A program made the position numbers and the translations under genes. 64,000 nucleotides of DNA, from NCBI RefSeq assembly GCF_000737065.1, contig NZ_AQRC01000002.1:62001-126000 (forward strand), written 5' to 3'. The stretch is from Thioclava atlantica. Its GTDB lineage: Bacteria > Pseudomonadota > Alphaproteobacteria > Rhodobacterales > Rhodobacteraceae. The notes under the pieces were generated by a model that was not told the origin of the DNA, ran no database searches, and saw only the letters and a program-made list of their open reading frames with translations. Positions 1 to 7,494 of the stretch are shown here, piece after piece; the stretch's first letter is position 1; each line of letters starts with the position of its first letter.

Positions 1-775
1 GGGCCATATCGCGGGCGCGGTGAACGCCCCTTACGGGCTCTTCCGCGGCCCCGCCGCCAATCCGGGCAAGGTTCCCCCCGTCGTCAAGCTCGAGGCAACC
101 TATGAACGCCTCGGTCTCGATCCCGCGCGCCCCGTCGTCGTGGTCTCGCAAGGCGACACGGATACCGATTTCGGCGCCGCCGCGCGGGTCTACTGGACCC
201 TCAAGAGCACCGGCTTCCGTGACCTGTCGATCCTCAATGGCGGCGCGACCGCCTGGGCCAATGCGGGCCTGCCGCTCTCGAACGAGGCGGTCACGCCCGC
301 CCCGACCCAGCTCTCTGTCACATGGAACGATGCCTGGACCGCGCAGACCCCGGCCGTCGAGGAGGTCGTGAAGGGCAAGCACAAGGCGGTGCTGGTCGAT
401 GCCCGCCCCAGACCCTTCTTCGAGGGCCGCAAGGCGCATCCGGCCGCGAAGCGTCCCGGCACCCTGCCCGGCGCCGAGAACCTGCCCTATACCAGTTTCT
501 TCCAGCCCGGCGCGACCGCGATCTCGGCCAAGGCCGATGCCGCCGCGCTGAAGGAGAAACTCGGGATCAAGGGCGGTGAGGAAGTGGTCTCCTTCTGCAA
601 TACCGGGCACTGGGCGGCGACCGACTGGTTCGCGCTCTCCGAGCTCGGCGGGATCGAGAACGTGAAGCTCTATCCCGGCTCGATGGTCGAATATTCGGCC
701 ACCGGTGCGAAGATGGAGAACACGCCCGGCCTGTTCCGCAACCTCCTCAACCAGATCATGGGGTCGCAGGGATGA
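1..775 (+). CDS. Sulfurtransferase with tandem rhodanese domains (5' end missing)
   Basis: The reading frame is open from base 2, so the gene starts left of the window; the GTG at base 20 is internal. The visible part begins with the typical rhodanese segment GHIAGAVNAPYG and carries the end of a first rhodanese domain plus a full second one. The second domain ends in an active-site loop with the catalytic cysteine in SFCNTGHWA. The first domain has no equivalent cysteine (it reads VSQGDTD), as in two-domain thiosulfate or 3-mercaptopyruvate sulfurtransferases. Its stop overlaps the ATG of the following YeeE/YedE permease (ATGA), so the two are co-translated. A role in handling imported sulfane sulfur is inferred from this coupling. 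Any signal peptide lies outside the window. Confidence 0.9.
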   Translation, partial: GHIAGAVNAPYGLFRGPAANPGKVPPVVKLEATYERLGLDPARPVVVVSQGDTDTDFGAAARVYWTLKSTGFRDLSILNGGATAWANAGLPLSNEAVTPAPTQLSVTWNDAWTAQTPAVEEVVKGKHKAVLVDARPRPFFEGRKAHPAAKRPGTLPGAENLPYTSFFQPGATAISAKADAAALKEKLGIKGGEEVVSFCNTGHWAATDWFALSELGGIENVKLYPGSMVEYSATGAKMENTPGLFRNLLNQIMGSQG

Positions 776-1902
776 TCAGCGCAACGCTGGACCGCACGCG
801 CGCGCCGGGCCTCACCGCCCGGCGTTCCGCACTTGTCGCCGCGGCCCTCGTGGCCATCGGAGTTCTGTCGCTCTTCGGAGGCGCGCGCTACGGGCTGATG
901 CTCGCGATCGGGCTCGGGTTCGGGATCGCGCTCGAGGGGCTGCGCTTCGGCTTCGCCGGCCCCTGGCGGGCGATGATCCTGCGCCGCGAACCGGCGGGCA
1001 TCCTCGCGCAGCTTCTCTCGATCGCGCTGGTCTCGATCGTCGCGATCCCGCTGCTCTCCTCCCATCCCGGAGAGCTTACCGGCGCCCAGGCGCCGATCGG
1101 CTGGGCGATGGTGGGCGGCGCCTTCGTCTTCGGCGCGGCGATGCAGGTGGTGCTGGGCTGCGGCTCGGGCACGCTCGTCAATGCCGGCTCGGGCAACCCG
1201 ATCGGGCTGCTCGCGCTCCCGTTCTTCGCGATCGGCAGCTTCGCGGGCGCCTATGGGCTGATCTGGTGGACCGGCCTCGGCGCGCTCCCGATCCTGCGCC
1301 TGAGCGGCTGGGGCGGGCTCGGCGTCACGCTGGTGCTGCTGGGGATCACGGCCGCGGTCTTCTACCGGCTCGGGGCGCCGGAGGCACGCCGCCTGCCGCG
1401 CCGCTACGTGATCGCCGCACTGGTGCTGGCGCTTCTGGCGATCGCCAACCTGATGGTCGCGGGCCAGCCCTGGGGCGTGGTCTACGGGCTTGGCCTGTGG
1501 GTCGCGAAGGGCGCGCAGGGTCTCGGCATGGATCTCTCGGGCTCGGCCTTCTGGACCGCGCCCGGGTCGGTGACACGACTGCATGAGAGCCTGCTCACCG
1601 ATTATACCTCCCTCACCGATCTGGGGCTGATCGCGGGGGCGTTCGGCGTCGCGAGCTGGCGTCGGGGCGGACTTGCGCAGCCCCTGCCGCGCTACCCGGC
1701 GAGAGCCTGGGTGGCGACGATCGTGGCCGGGTTCCTGCTCGGCTATTCCTCGCGCCTCGCCTTCGGCTGCAATGTCGGCGCGTTCTTCTCGGGGATCTCG
1801 ACCGGGAGCCTGCATGGCTGGGTCTGGTTCGCCGCGGCCTTCGCGGGGGCCGCGCTCGGCATCCGCCTGCGTCCGCATCTGGGACTGGAGGCCGCGAAAT
1901 GA
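772..1902 (+). CDS. YeeE/YedE family (TsuA-like) sulfur compound permease
   Basis: This is a 376-aa polytopic inner-membrane protein. It has the two cysteine-bearing motifs of the YeeE/YedE family: GCGSGTLVNAGSG near residue 125 and FGCNVGAFFSG near residue 328. In the thiosulfate transporter TsuA such cysteines relay the substrate through the membrane. Coupling to an upstream rhodanese and a downstream small membrane peptide, both by ATGA overlaps, supports uptake of thiosulfate or another sulfur species. The substrate is inferred, not shown. Confidence 0.88.
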   Translation: MISATLDRTRAPGLTARRSALVAAALVAIGVLSLFGGARYGLMLAIGLGFGIALEGLRFGFAGPWRAMILRREPAGILAQLLSIALVSIVAIPLLSSHPGELTGAQAPIGWAMVGGAFVFGAAMQVVLGCGSGTLVNAGSGNPIGLLALPFFAIGSFAGAYGLIWWTGLGALPILRLSGWGGLGVTLVLLGITAAVFYRLGAPEARRLPRRYVIAALVLALLAIANLMVAGQPWGVVYGLGLWVAKGAQGLGMDLSGSAFWTAPGSVTRLHESLLTDYTSLTDLGLIAGAFGVASWRRGGLAQPLPRYPARAWVATIVAGFLLGYSSRLAFGCNVGAFFSGISTGSLHGWVWFAAAFAGAALGIRLRPHLGLEAAK

Positions 1903-2063
1903 CCCGGGCCCTCACCGCATCCGTGGCGCTGGCCGCGCTCCTGCTCCTCGTCGCGCTCGACCTGACCGGTGCGCCGCTCAACCCCTATCGGGCGCCGCCC
2001 GTCTTCGCGTTCGGCTCCGGGGTCGCCGCGGCGGGCGGGTTCTGCGCCGCATTGCCGAACTGA
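1899..2063 (+). CDS. Small hydrophobic protein, 54 aa, in sulfur-uptake operon
   Basis: A 54-codon frame starts with an ATG that overlaps the permease stop (ATGA) and ends with TGA. The product opens with MTRALTASVALAALLLLVAL, a signal peptide or single membrane span, followed by a short Pro/Gly-rich tail with one cysteine near the C-terminus. Translational coupling and a credible N-terminus argue that it is real. No family is recognised. It could be an accessory membrane subunit of the permease, but that is inference from position only. Confidence 0.6.
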   Translation: MTRALTASVALAALLLLVALDLTGAPLNPYRAPPVFAFGSGVAAAGGFCAALPN

Positions 2064-2097
2064 AGGACGGGGGCGTCTGCGCGGCGCCCCCTTTCCG

Positions 2098-2859
2098 TCA
2101 CGCCCCCTCGCAGATCGTGATTTCGCAGCCCCAATCCGCACAGCGCTTGGCAAGCTCCTCGGGCAGGGGCTTGTCGATGAAGACCCGGTCGATCTCGGAA
2201 AGCGAGGCCAGCCGCACCGGGGCGGTGCGTTCGAGCTTCGAGGCATCGGTCACCAGATAGCGCGTGCGCGCCTGGCGCAGAATCCGCCGGCTGACGCGAA
2301 CCTCCGCCAGGTCGAAATCGAGAAGATCGCCCTCCGCATCGAGCGCCGAGGCCCCGATCACCGCGTAATCGACCTTGAACTCGGCCATGAAATCGGCCGT
2401 CAGATCGCCCACCAGCCCGCCATCCGAGCGCCGCAGATTGCCGCCCGCGACAAGGATGTCGCAGCTTTCATTGGCCATCAGGATATTGGCGACATTGATA
2501 TTATTGGTGACCACGGTGATGTTGCGATGGCCCAGCAGCTCGCGCGCCACCGCCTCGGTCGTGGTTCCGAGATTGAGCACGATCGAGCTGTTATCGGGGA
2601 TCGCCTGCGCGCAGGCCCGGCCGATCGCGGCCTTCGCCGCCTCGTTCATCCGCCGGCGCTCCTCATAGGCGAAATTGACGACGCCGGTGCGGATCACCGC
2701 CCCGCCATGCACCCGTTCGAGATGCCCCGTATCGGCCAGTTCGGAGAGGTCGCGCCGGATCGTCTGCAACGAGACATTGAACCGCGCGGCGAGCTCTTCC
2801 ACGCCCACGCGCCCTTCGTTGCGGGCGATCTCCAGGATTTCGTTCTGTCGGAAATTCAC
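2098..2859 (-). CDS. DeoR/GlpR-family transcriptional regulator
   Basis: The protein is 253 aa with the standard DeoR layout. An N-terminal winged helix (residues 1-57) includes VSLQTIRRDLSEL and the family hallmark HGGAV just after it. A C-terminal sugar-phosphate sensing domain follows, with NLGTTTEAVARELL and VTNNINVANIL. Such repressors usually respond to a phosphorylated sugar or polyol. No sugar-metabolism gene lies beside it, so the target is probably elsewhere or is itself. It is transcribed separately, with 222 bases upstream. Confidence 0.9.
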   Translation of the reverse strand: MNFRQNEILEIARNEGRVGVEELAARFNVSLQTIRRDLSELADTGHLERVHGGAVIRTGVVNFAYEERRRMNEAAKAAIGRACAQAIPDNSSIVLNLGTTTEAVARELLGHRNITVVTNNINVANILMANESCDILVAGGNLRRSDGGLVGDLTADFMAEFKVDYAVIGASALDAEGDLLDFDLAEVRVSRRILRQARTRYLVTDASKLERTAPVRLASLSEIDRVFIDKPLPEELAKRCADWGCEITICEGA

Positions 2860-3081
2860 GTCATGGCTCCTTCGCAGGCATGCCTGCCACAGCTGCGGGC
2901 GCTTGTCATCCTCCCGCAGGGAGATCGCGCGGCAAATCGCGTTTTCGTCATCGGGGCCGGCGCGTCAGGATCACAGGAACCGATCGCTTTGCGCCGATCT
3001 GAATTTAATGTTTTGCTTCAAGTATGATCCGCAAGTATTTGGCCTAAATGTATTTTATCGAGATTCCAAGTCGGCGCTGGA
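2860..3081 (-). other. Intergenic region upstream of the DeoR gene
   Basis: This 222-base gap separates the DUF3047-like gene from the DeoR-family gene, both on the minus strand. Bases 3000-3065 are clearly AT-richer than their surroundings and should hold the DeoR promoter. No convincing -35/-10 pair, operator palindrome or small gene could be assigned. Confidence 0.3.
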
Positions 3082-3717
3082 TCATTGCAAGCTGAGATCC
3101 GCAATTCTCGCGCGGATGCGGCTATCGGTATCGTCGCTATCGGCGGAAAGCGCGAGCCCGACGAGGCTGGTGGGCGCGCTCCCGAAGGCCCGACGATAAT
3201 CGCGCGCGAGATCGACCGTCTCGCTATGGCTCCCGGTGCCCGCGGGGCGCAGGATCACCGTCTTGCCGCGCGCACCCAGATAAGGCGAGGGCAGAACCGC
3301 GCCGCGGGCATGGTTGCCGCCCCAGACATACATCAGCACGCGCGCCTCCTCGATCCCGAGAAGCTGTCGGATGCCCGCATTGCGGTTCGCCTCGGCCACG
3401 GCTTTCGGCATGAAGATGAAATAGAGCGACAGGTCGCGATCATCCCCGCCCTTGCGGGTGAGATCGGTGGGCGGGACGCTCTGATCGACCGACCAGCGCC
3501 AGTCGGCCCGGCGCGTGCTCCAATCCGCCCCCGGCAATCTGCGCCAGAGCAGCGAGACCGTGCCATCCGATGCGACCGCCACCTGATCGGAGGATTGCTG
3601 CCACGCATTGCCCGAGAACAGCGAGAAGCGCTGCTCGGTCCAGCTGCCGAACAGCATCGCCTGCGCCCCGGCAGGCAGCAGAATGGCCGCCATCGCGACC
3701 GACAGGGTCTTTCGCAT
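3082..3717 (-). CDS. Exported DUF3047-like protein
   Basis: The 211-aa product starts with a cleavable signal peptide (MRKTLSVAMAAILLPAGAQA) and is predicted periplasmic. Its central part carries the WRWSVDQSVPPTDLTRKGGDDRD-type pattern of DUF3047, continuing to a conserved VWGGN segment. The family has no established function. It stands alone on the minus strand between the guanidine operon end and the DeoR gene, with no visible operon partner. Confidence 0.75.
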   Translation of the reverse strand: MRKTLSVAMAAILLPAGAQAMLFGSWTEQRFSLFSGNAWQQSSDQVAVASDGTVSLLWRRLPGADWSTRRADWRWSVDQSVPPTDLTRKGGDDRDLSLYFIFMPKAVAEANRNAGIRQLLGIEEARVLMYVWGGNHARGAVLPSPYLGARGKTVILRPAGTGSHSETVDLARDYRRAFGSAPTSLVGLALSADSDDTDSRIRARIADLSLQ

Positions 3718-3790
3718 CGGTGCCTCCGATCATCGCTATGTCTTGCGATTACGCCTCAACTCGGCGCCGCGATCAATCGTGAGGTGCGCG

Positions 3791-3813
3791 GACGGGGCGT
3801 TTTCCGCCCCGTC
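3791..3813 (-). terminator. Stem-loop at the end of the guanidine operon
   Basis: A perfect 9-bp inverted repeat (GACGGGGCG / CGCCCCGTC) with a 5-base loop lies 13 bases past the stop of the last gene of the minus-strand operon. There is no strong T-run after it, so it may be a weak intrinsic terminator or a 3' stability hairpin. Confidence 0.55.
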
Positions 3814-3825
3814 CAGGCCTTCAGG

Positions 3826-3993
3826 TCAGGAAAACCGCGCCTTCCCCAGCGAGACCAGCCCCCAGAAGGCGGCAGCGCCGAGACCGAGCGCGACGACGGT
3901 GCCGATCCCGTGCGGATGCATGTGCCCCCCCGGATGGGCGAGCGCGGGCGAGGCGACGAGCAGGGCTGCGAGGGTCAGGGAGAGAGATTTCAT
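3826..3993 (-). CDS. Small exported His-rich protein, 55 aa
   Basis: The ATG overlaps the stop of the His-rich gene upstream (ATGA), so the two are translationally coupled. The 55-aa product has a signal peptide ending near ALA, then a short HPGGHMHPHG stretch, then one membrane span (GTVVALGLGAAAFWGLVSLG) and a basic tail. It resembles small membrane peptides seen beside nickel enzymes such as urease in Rhodobacterales (DUF6732-like), an assignment from memory of the pattern. A metal-related role at the membrane is inferred from the histidines and neighbours. Confidence 0.65.
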   Translation of the reverse strand: MKSLSLTLAALLVASPALAHPGGHMHPHGIGTVVALGLGAAAFWGLVSLGKARFS

Positions 3994-4454
3994 GTGTCGA
4001 TTTCCTTTTTGCGTTGGAGGAGGAAGTCCCGGATGTCGAGGGCCGATTTCTCGTCCATCGAGACGTAGATCAGCGCCATGTTGGTGCGTTCGCGCACCAT
4101 TTCGCCGGGGAATGGCAGGTAGCTGAGTTCGCGCGAACCGAAGCTCGGCGAGGCGGTGCCCACCTGCCATTCGGTCCGGAGTTCGACATCGACGAGCTTG
4201 AGCGCCTTCGCACCGCCCTGCCCGGGCCGCTCGAACGGCACGCCCGCGAGCTTGAGGTAGCTCGTCTTGTCCGCGGCCTGCACGAAGCCGTCGATGAACT
4301 GCGCGGCGAGCACCTGAAGATCGGCCGCCTCGTCCTCGTGATGCATTTGGCTGTGCAGGTGATCGCCATGGGCATGGTTGTGGCCATGCCCGTGCGGGGC
4401 ATGGTCGTGGTGGTGATGATGGTGGTGGCCATGCGGGCCGTGGTCATGCGGCAT
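3990..4454 (-). CDS. His-rich putative metal-binding protein, candidate nickel chaperone
   Basis: The 154-aa protein opens with an extreme histidine-rich segment: about 20 of the first 39 residues are His, including a run of seven. A compact C-terminal part (residues 45-150) follows, starting LQVLAAQFIDGFVQAADKTSYLKLAGVPF; it has no recognised family. There is no signal peptide, so it is cytoplasmic. It lies 11 bases after the ureohydrolase gene and overlaps the next gene by 4 bases. Cyanobacterial nickel-dependent guanidine hydrolase is matured by HypA/HypB-like proteins, which are absent here, so this protein may store or deliver nickel. That role is inference. Confidence 0.8.
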   Translation of the reverse strand: MPHDHGPHGHHHHHHHDHAPHGHGHNHAHGDHLHSQMHHEDEAADLQVLAAQFIDGFVQAADKTSYLKLAGVPFERPGQGGAKALKLVDVELRTEWQVGTASPSFGSRELSYLPFPGEMVRERTNMALIYVSMDEKSALDIRDFLLQRKKEIDT

Positions 4455-4465
4455 CCTCGCCTCCC

Positions 4466-5737
4466 TCAGATCTTGTGCGGCTCGGGATTGGACCAGCGCT
4501 TGCCCTCGAATTCGCCATGCGGGATCGAGACCGGCTTGTCGATATGGGCCTTGTGCTTGCCCAGCGTCCCGTTCGAGACCATCGCGCCCAGCACATCGAC
4601 GATCACCCGGGTGCCCATCAGCGCGGTGATGTCGGACGTGTCATAGGGCGGCGAGACCTCGACGAGCTCCATCCCGCAGATCCCTTCGGCCGCCACGCCC
4701 GAGGCCAGCGCCAGCGCCTCGCGCGGCAGGAAGCCGCCCGGCTCGGGCCAGCCGGTGCCCGGCACGAAGCCGCAATCGATGCTGTCGATGTCGAAGGACA
4801 TATAGACCATGTCCACCCCGTCCCAGGCCAGTTCGAGCGCCATCTCGATCGTCTTGTCGATGCCCATCTTCTCGACATCGGACATGGTGATGATGTTGGT
4901 CTCGCGTTCGCGCGCGACCTTCACCGCCTCGCGCGGGACCTGCCAGCCGCCGATGCCGATCTGCACGAGGTTCTTCGCCGGCACGTTGGGCAGGTTGGTC
5001 GAGTGGAACCAGGGCGTGGTGTGCATCCGCTCGTCGAGATCCTTCTCCTGGATGTCGGCATGGCGGTCGAAATGCACGATCCCGATCTTCTTCGAGGTGC
5101 ATTCGGCGATGCCCCGCACGCAGGGGAAGCCGATCGAATGGTCGCCGCCGATCATGATCGGCAGCGAGCCGCTCGAATAGACATGGCTGACCGCGCGGCT
5201 GATCTGGTCGAAGCTCTTCTCGATATTGGCGGGGATGGTGAACACGTCGCCCGCGTCGCACAGCGTCATCTGCTCGCGCAGATCGACCCCGATCTCGTAA
5301 TTGTAGGGCGTGTAGAGCGCCGAGATCTTGCGCACGCCCTGCGGCCCGAAGCGGGTGCCGGGGCGGTAGGTGGTGCCGCCGTCGAAGGGGATCCCGAGCA
5401 CGGTCGCGTCGTAATGGGCGACCTCGAGCACATCCTCGACATAGGGCGCCTTGAGGAAGGTGTTGATGCCCGCGTAATGGGGCAACTCGCCGCGCGCGAA
5501 GGTCGGGATCGACTTGTCCTCGATGCTGTCCGCACCGGTCAGGCCCATGCGCAGCGCCCAGCGGCGCTCCTCGTCCCAGCGGCCCTCGGGCAGCTCGCCC
5601 TCCTTCTGCATCGCCTTCCAGCCCTGCAACCGGGTCAGGTCGGGGTGGTGCTGGCGCCGCTCGCGCAGCGCGCGTCGGGCAAGCGCGGCCTGCGGGTGGT
5701 GCGGGTGCGAGCGCCCGCCTGGCAAATCATGGAACAT
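4466..5737 (-). CDS. gdmH: Guanidine hydrolase (ureohydrolase/arginase family)
   Basis: Predicted to hydrolyse guanidine to urea and ammonia using two metal ions in the cytoplasm. The ureohydrolase metal motifs are present: GGDHS (H200), FDRHAD (D224, H226, D228) and FDIDSID (D316, D318). The second motif has Arg where agmatinases usually have Ala (DAHxD); DRHxD with a following LDERMHT is, to my knowledge, typical of the GdmH clade. At about 423 aa it is longer than agmatinases (near 310-320) because of an extended N-terminus. The guanidine-I riboswitch and NitT/TauT-type transporter upstream support guanidine over agmatine. I chose the ATG at 5737 (GGAG six bases upstream); 5749 is an alternative. 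No urease lies nearby. Confidence 0.85.
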   Translation of the reverse strand: MFHDLPGGRSHPHHPQAALARRALRERRQHHPDLTRLQGWKAMQKEGELPEGRWDEERRWALRMGLTGADSIEDKSIPTFARGELPHYAGINTFLKAPYVEDVLEVAHYDATVLGIPFDGGTTYRPGTRFGPQGVRKISALYTPYNYEIGVDLREQMTLCDAGDVFTIPANIEKSFDQISRAVSHVYSSGSLPIMIGGDHSIGFPCVRGIAECTSKKIGIVHFDRHADIQEKDLDERMHTTPWFHSTNLPNVPAKNLVQIGIGGWQVPREAVKVARERETNIITMSDVEKMGIDKTIEMALELAWDGVDMVYMSFDIDSIDCGFVPGTGWPEPGGFLPREALALASGVAAEGICGMELVEVSPPYDTSDITALMGTRVIVDVLGAMVSNGTLGKHKAHIDKPVSIPHGEFEGKRWSNPEPHKI

Positions 5738-5800
5738 CTCTGTCTCCATCCTGTCTCGCCCCGAACGCGCGGGGCTCTTCCTCTGGACCTTGGCGGCGTC

Positions 5801-5829
5801 CCGCGCGCGGGGCCCAGCGGCGCGCGCGG
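5801..5829 (-). other. Intercistronic stem-loop
   Basis: A 9-bp inverted repeat (CCGCGCGCG / CGCGCGCGG, 11-base loop) lies in the 106-base gap between the transporter ATPase and the hydrolase gene. There is no T-run. It may adjust relative expression of the two halves of the operon. Confidence 0.35.
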
Positions 5830-5843
5830 TGAAACGGGGTCTC

Positions 5844-6629
5844 TCAGGCGGGCGACGGCATCGCGGCCGCGGCCAGAGAGGGGATCTTGTCGAGGATGCG
5901 CTGATAGGGCACGCCATGGTCGCGCGCGTCGAAATCAAAGGTGATCGTCGCGCCATAGGCCTCGGGGAAATCGGGATCCCAGCGGGTCTTGTCGAAGACG
6001 AGGACGCGGTCGCCCAGCTTGAACCCCTCGGCCAGATCATGGGTCACCATGAAGACGGTCATCTTCGTCTCGGCGCGCAGATCGGTGAGGAATTCATGCA
6101 TCGAGACGCGGGTGCCGGGATCGAGCGCACCGAAGGGCTCGTCAAGGAGCAGGATGCGCGGGCGGGCATGGAGCGCCTGTCCGATCGCGAGCCGCTGCTG
6201 CATGCCCCCCGAAAGCGTCGCCGGGTAATTGCCCGCGACATGCGCCAGCCCGATCCGTTCGAGCACTTCGTCGGCGCGGCCGCGCGCCGCGCGCAGCTTG
6301 CCGCCCCGGAACCAGCCCCAGCCGGTGGGGAAGCTCTCGGCCGCCACGATATTGTCGCGCACGCTGAGATGCGGAAAGACCGAGTAGCGCTGGAACACGA
6401 CGCCACGCTCGCGCCCGGGTTCGCGTGCGGGGGCCCCGCCGGCCACGGTGATCGTGCCCCGCGTCGGCGTCTCGTCGGCCAGCAGGAGCCGCAGGAAGGT
6501 GGACTTGCCGCAGCCCGAGGCCCCGACGATCGAGACGAACTCACCCTCTTCCACCTCGAGATTGACGCGTTCGAGGATCGGCCGGCGATCGTAGCTCTGA
6601 AAGACGTTGCGCACGCTCACGAAGCTCAT
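5844..6629 (-). CDS. NitT/TauT-type ABC transporter ATPase (guanidine uptake)
   Basis: The 261-aa ATPase has Walker A GASGCGKST at residues 36-44, the signature LSGGMQQR, Walker B ILLLDEPFGALD and the switch histidine in VTHDLAEG. It belongs to the nitrate/sulfonate/taurine class. The first ATG that gives a normal ATPase N-terminus (MSFVSVRNV) overlaps the permease stop by 4 bases. Its C-terminus extends about 40 residues past the core. In Synechocystis an equivalent transporter lies beside the guanidine hydrolase gene, so guanidine is the likely substrate here. Confidence 0.88.
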   Translation of the reverse strand: MSFVSVRNVFQSYDRRPILERVNLEVEEGEFVSIVGASGCGKSTFLRLLLADETPTRGTITVAGGAPAREPGRERGVVFQRYSVFPHLSVRDNIVAAESFPTGWGWFRGGKLRAARGRADEVLERIGLAHVAGNYPATLSGGMQQRLAIGQALHARPRILLLDEPFGALDPGTRVSMHEFLTDLRAETKMTVFMVTHDLAEGFKLGDRVLVFDKTRWDPDFPEAYGATITFDFDARDHGVPYQRILDKIPSLAAAAMPSPA

Positions 6630-7438
6630 AGCCCGCCCTCCATCCAGGGGAAGGCCCGGCGCGCCAGCACCTTGAGCGCATAGTCGATCACGAAGGCCAG
6701 CAGCGTGATCCAGATCACGTAGGTCAGAATGATGTCCATCGCGAGATAGCGCCGCACGAGGAAGATCCGGTAGCCGAGCCCCTGCTCCGCCGCGACCGCC
6801 TCGGCCGCGATCAGGAACAGCCATGCCGCGCCCAGAGACAGCCGCACCCCCGCGATCAGACGCGGCAGGATCTGCGGCAGCACGACGCGCAGCGCGATCA
6901 CCCAGGTCGAGGCCCCGAGCGTCTGCGCCTTGACGATCTCCTCATGCGGGATGTCGAGCACGCGCTGGCTGAGATCGCGGATCAGGAAGGGCGTGATCCC
7001 GATCACGATGAGGACGACCTTCGAGGTCTCGCCCAGCCCGAAGACGATGAAGAGGATCGGCAGCAGCGCCAGCGGCGGAACCATCGAGATCACCGCGACG
7101 AAGCTCGAGAAGCCCCGCCGGACATAGGGCAGAAGCCCGATCCCGACCCCGAGGATCAGCGAGATCAGCGCGCCGCTGCCGACCCCGAGCGCGAGCCGGC
7201 GCAGGCTCGCCCAGGTATCGTGCCAGATCTGGATCTCGCCGCTGCGCTTGTTGGGCTCGGTGAAGAGCCGGATCGCGGTGTCGAGGATCGCGCCCGGCGC
7301 AGGCAGGAGCTTGTCCTGCGGGTTCGCCGCCAGGCGGATCTCGGAGCCGATCGCATAGGCGATCAGGACCACCGCGAAGGGAAGTGCGGCGAGCAAGATC
7401 GCGGTCGGGCGTGAGGGATGTCGGTTGAGAAGACGCAT
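6626..7438 (-). CDS. NitT/TauT-type ABC transporter permease (guanidine uptake)
   Basis: The 270-aa inner-membrane protein has about six spans and the binding-protein-dependent permease EAA-type loop (VKAQTLGASTWVIALRVVLPQILPRLIAG, near residues 170-198) that docks the ATPase. It lies between the binding-protein gene and the ATPase gene, overlapping the latter by 4 bases. Family and order match the nitrate/taurine ABC class. Guanidine as substrate follows from the riboswitch and the hydrolase in the same operon. Confidence 0.88.
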   Translation of the reverse strand: MRLLNRHPSRPTAILLAALPFAVVLIAYAIGSEIRLAANPQDKLLPAPGAILDTAIRLFTEPNKRSGEIQIWHDTWASLRRLALGVGSGALISLILGVGIGLLPYVRRGFSSFVAVISMVPPLALLPILFIVFGLGETSKVVLIVIGITPFLIRDLSQRVLDIPHEEIVKAQTLGASTWVIALRVVLPQILPRLIAGVRLSLGAAWLFLIAAEAVAAEQGLGYRIFLVRRYLAMDIILTYVIWITLLAFVIDYALKVLARRAFPWMEGGL

Positions 7439-7463
7439 GATCTCTTGGCCGAAGGGAAAGCGA

Positions 7464-7484
7464 CCCGGCCGGGGTTCGGCCGGG
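7464..7484 (-). other. Stem-loop between binding-protein and permease genes
   Basis: An 8-bp perfect inverted repeat (CCCGGCCG / CGGCCGGG, 5-base loop) sits in the 56-base gap after the binding-protein stop. Such hairpins often protect the upstream message so that the periplasmic binding protein is made in excess over membrane subunits. That role is inferred. Confidence 0.45.
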
Positions 7485-7494
7485 CGCGATGGGC

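Noticed and set aside
4466-5749. Agmatinase (speB) as the function of the ureohydrolase
   Set aside because: The guanidine-I riboswitch, the NitT/TauT-type transporter, the long N-terminus and DRHAD instead of DAHxD all favour guanidine. Agmatine remains a fallback only.
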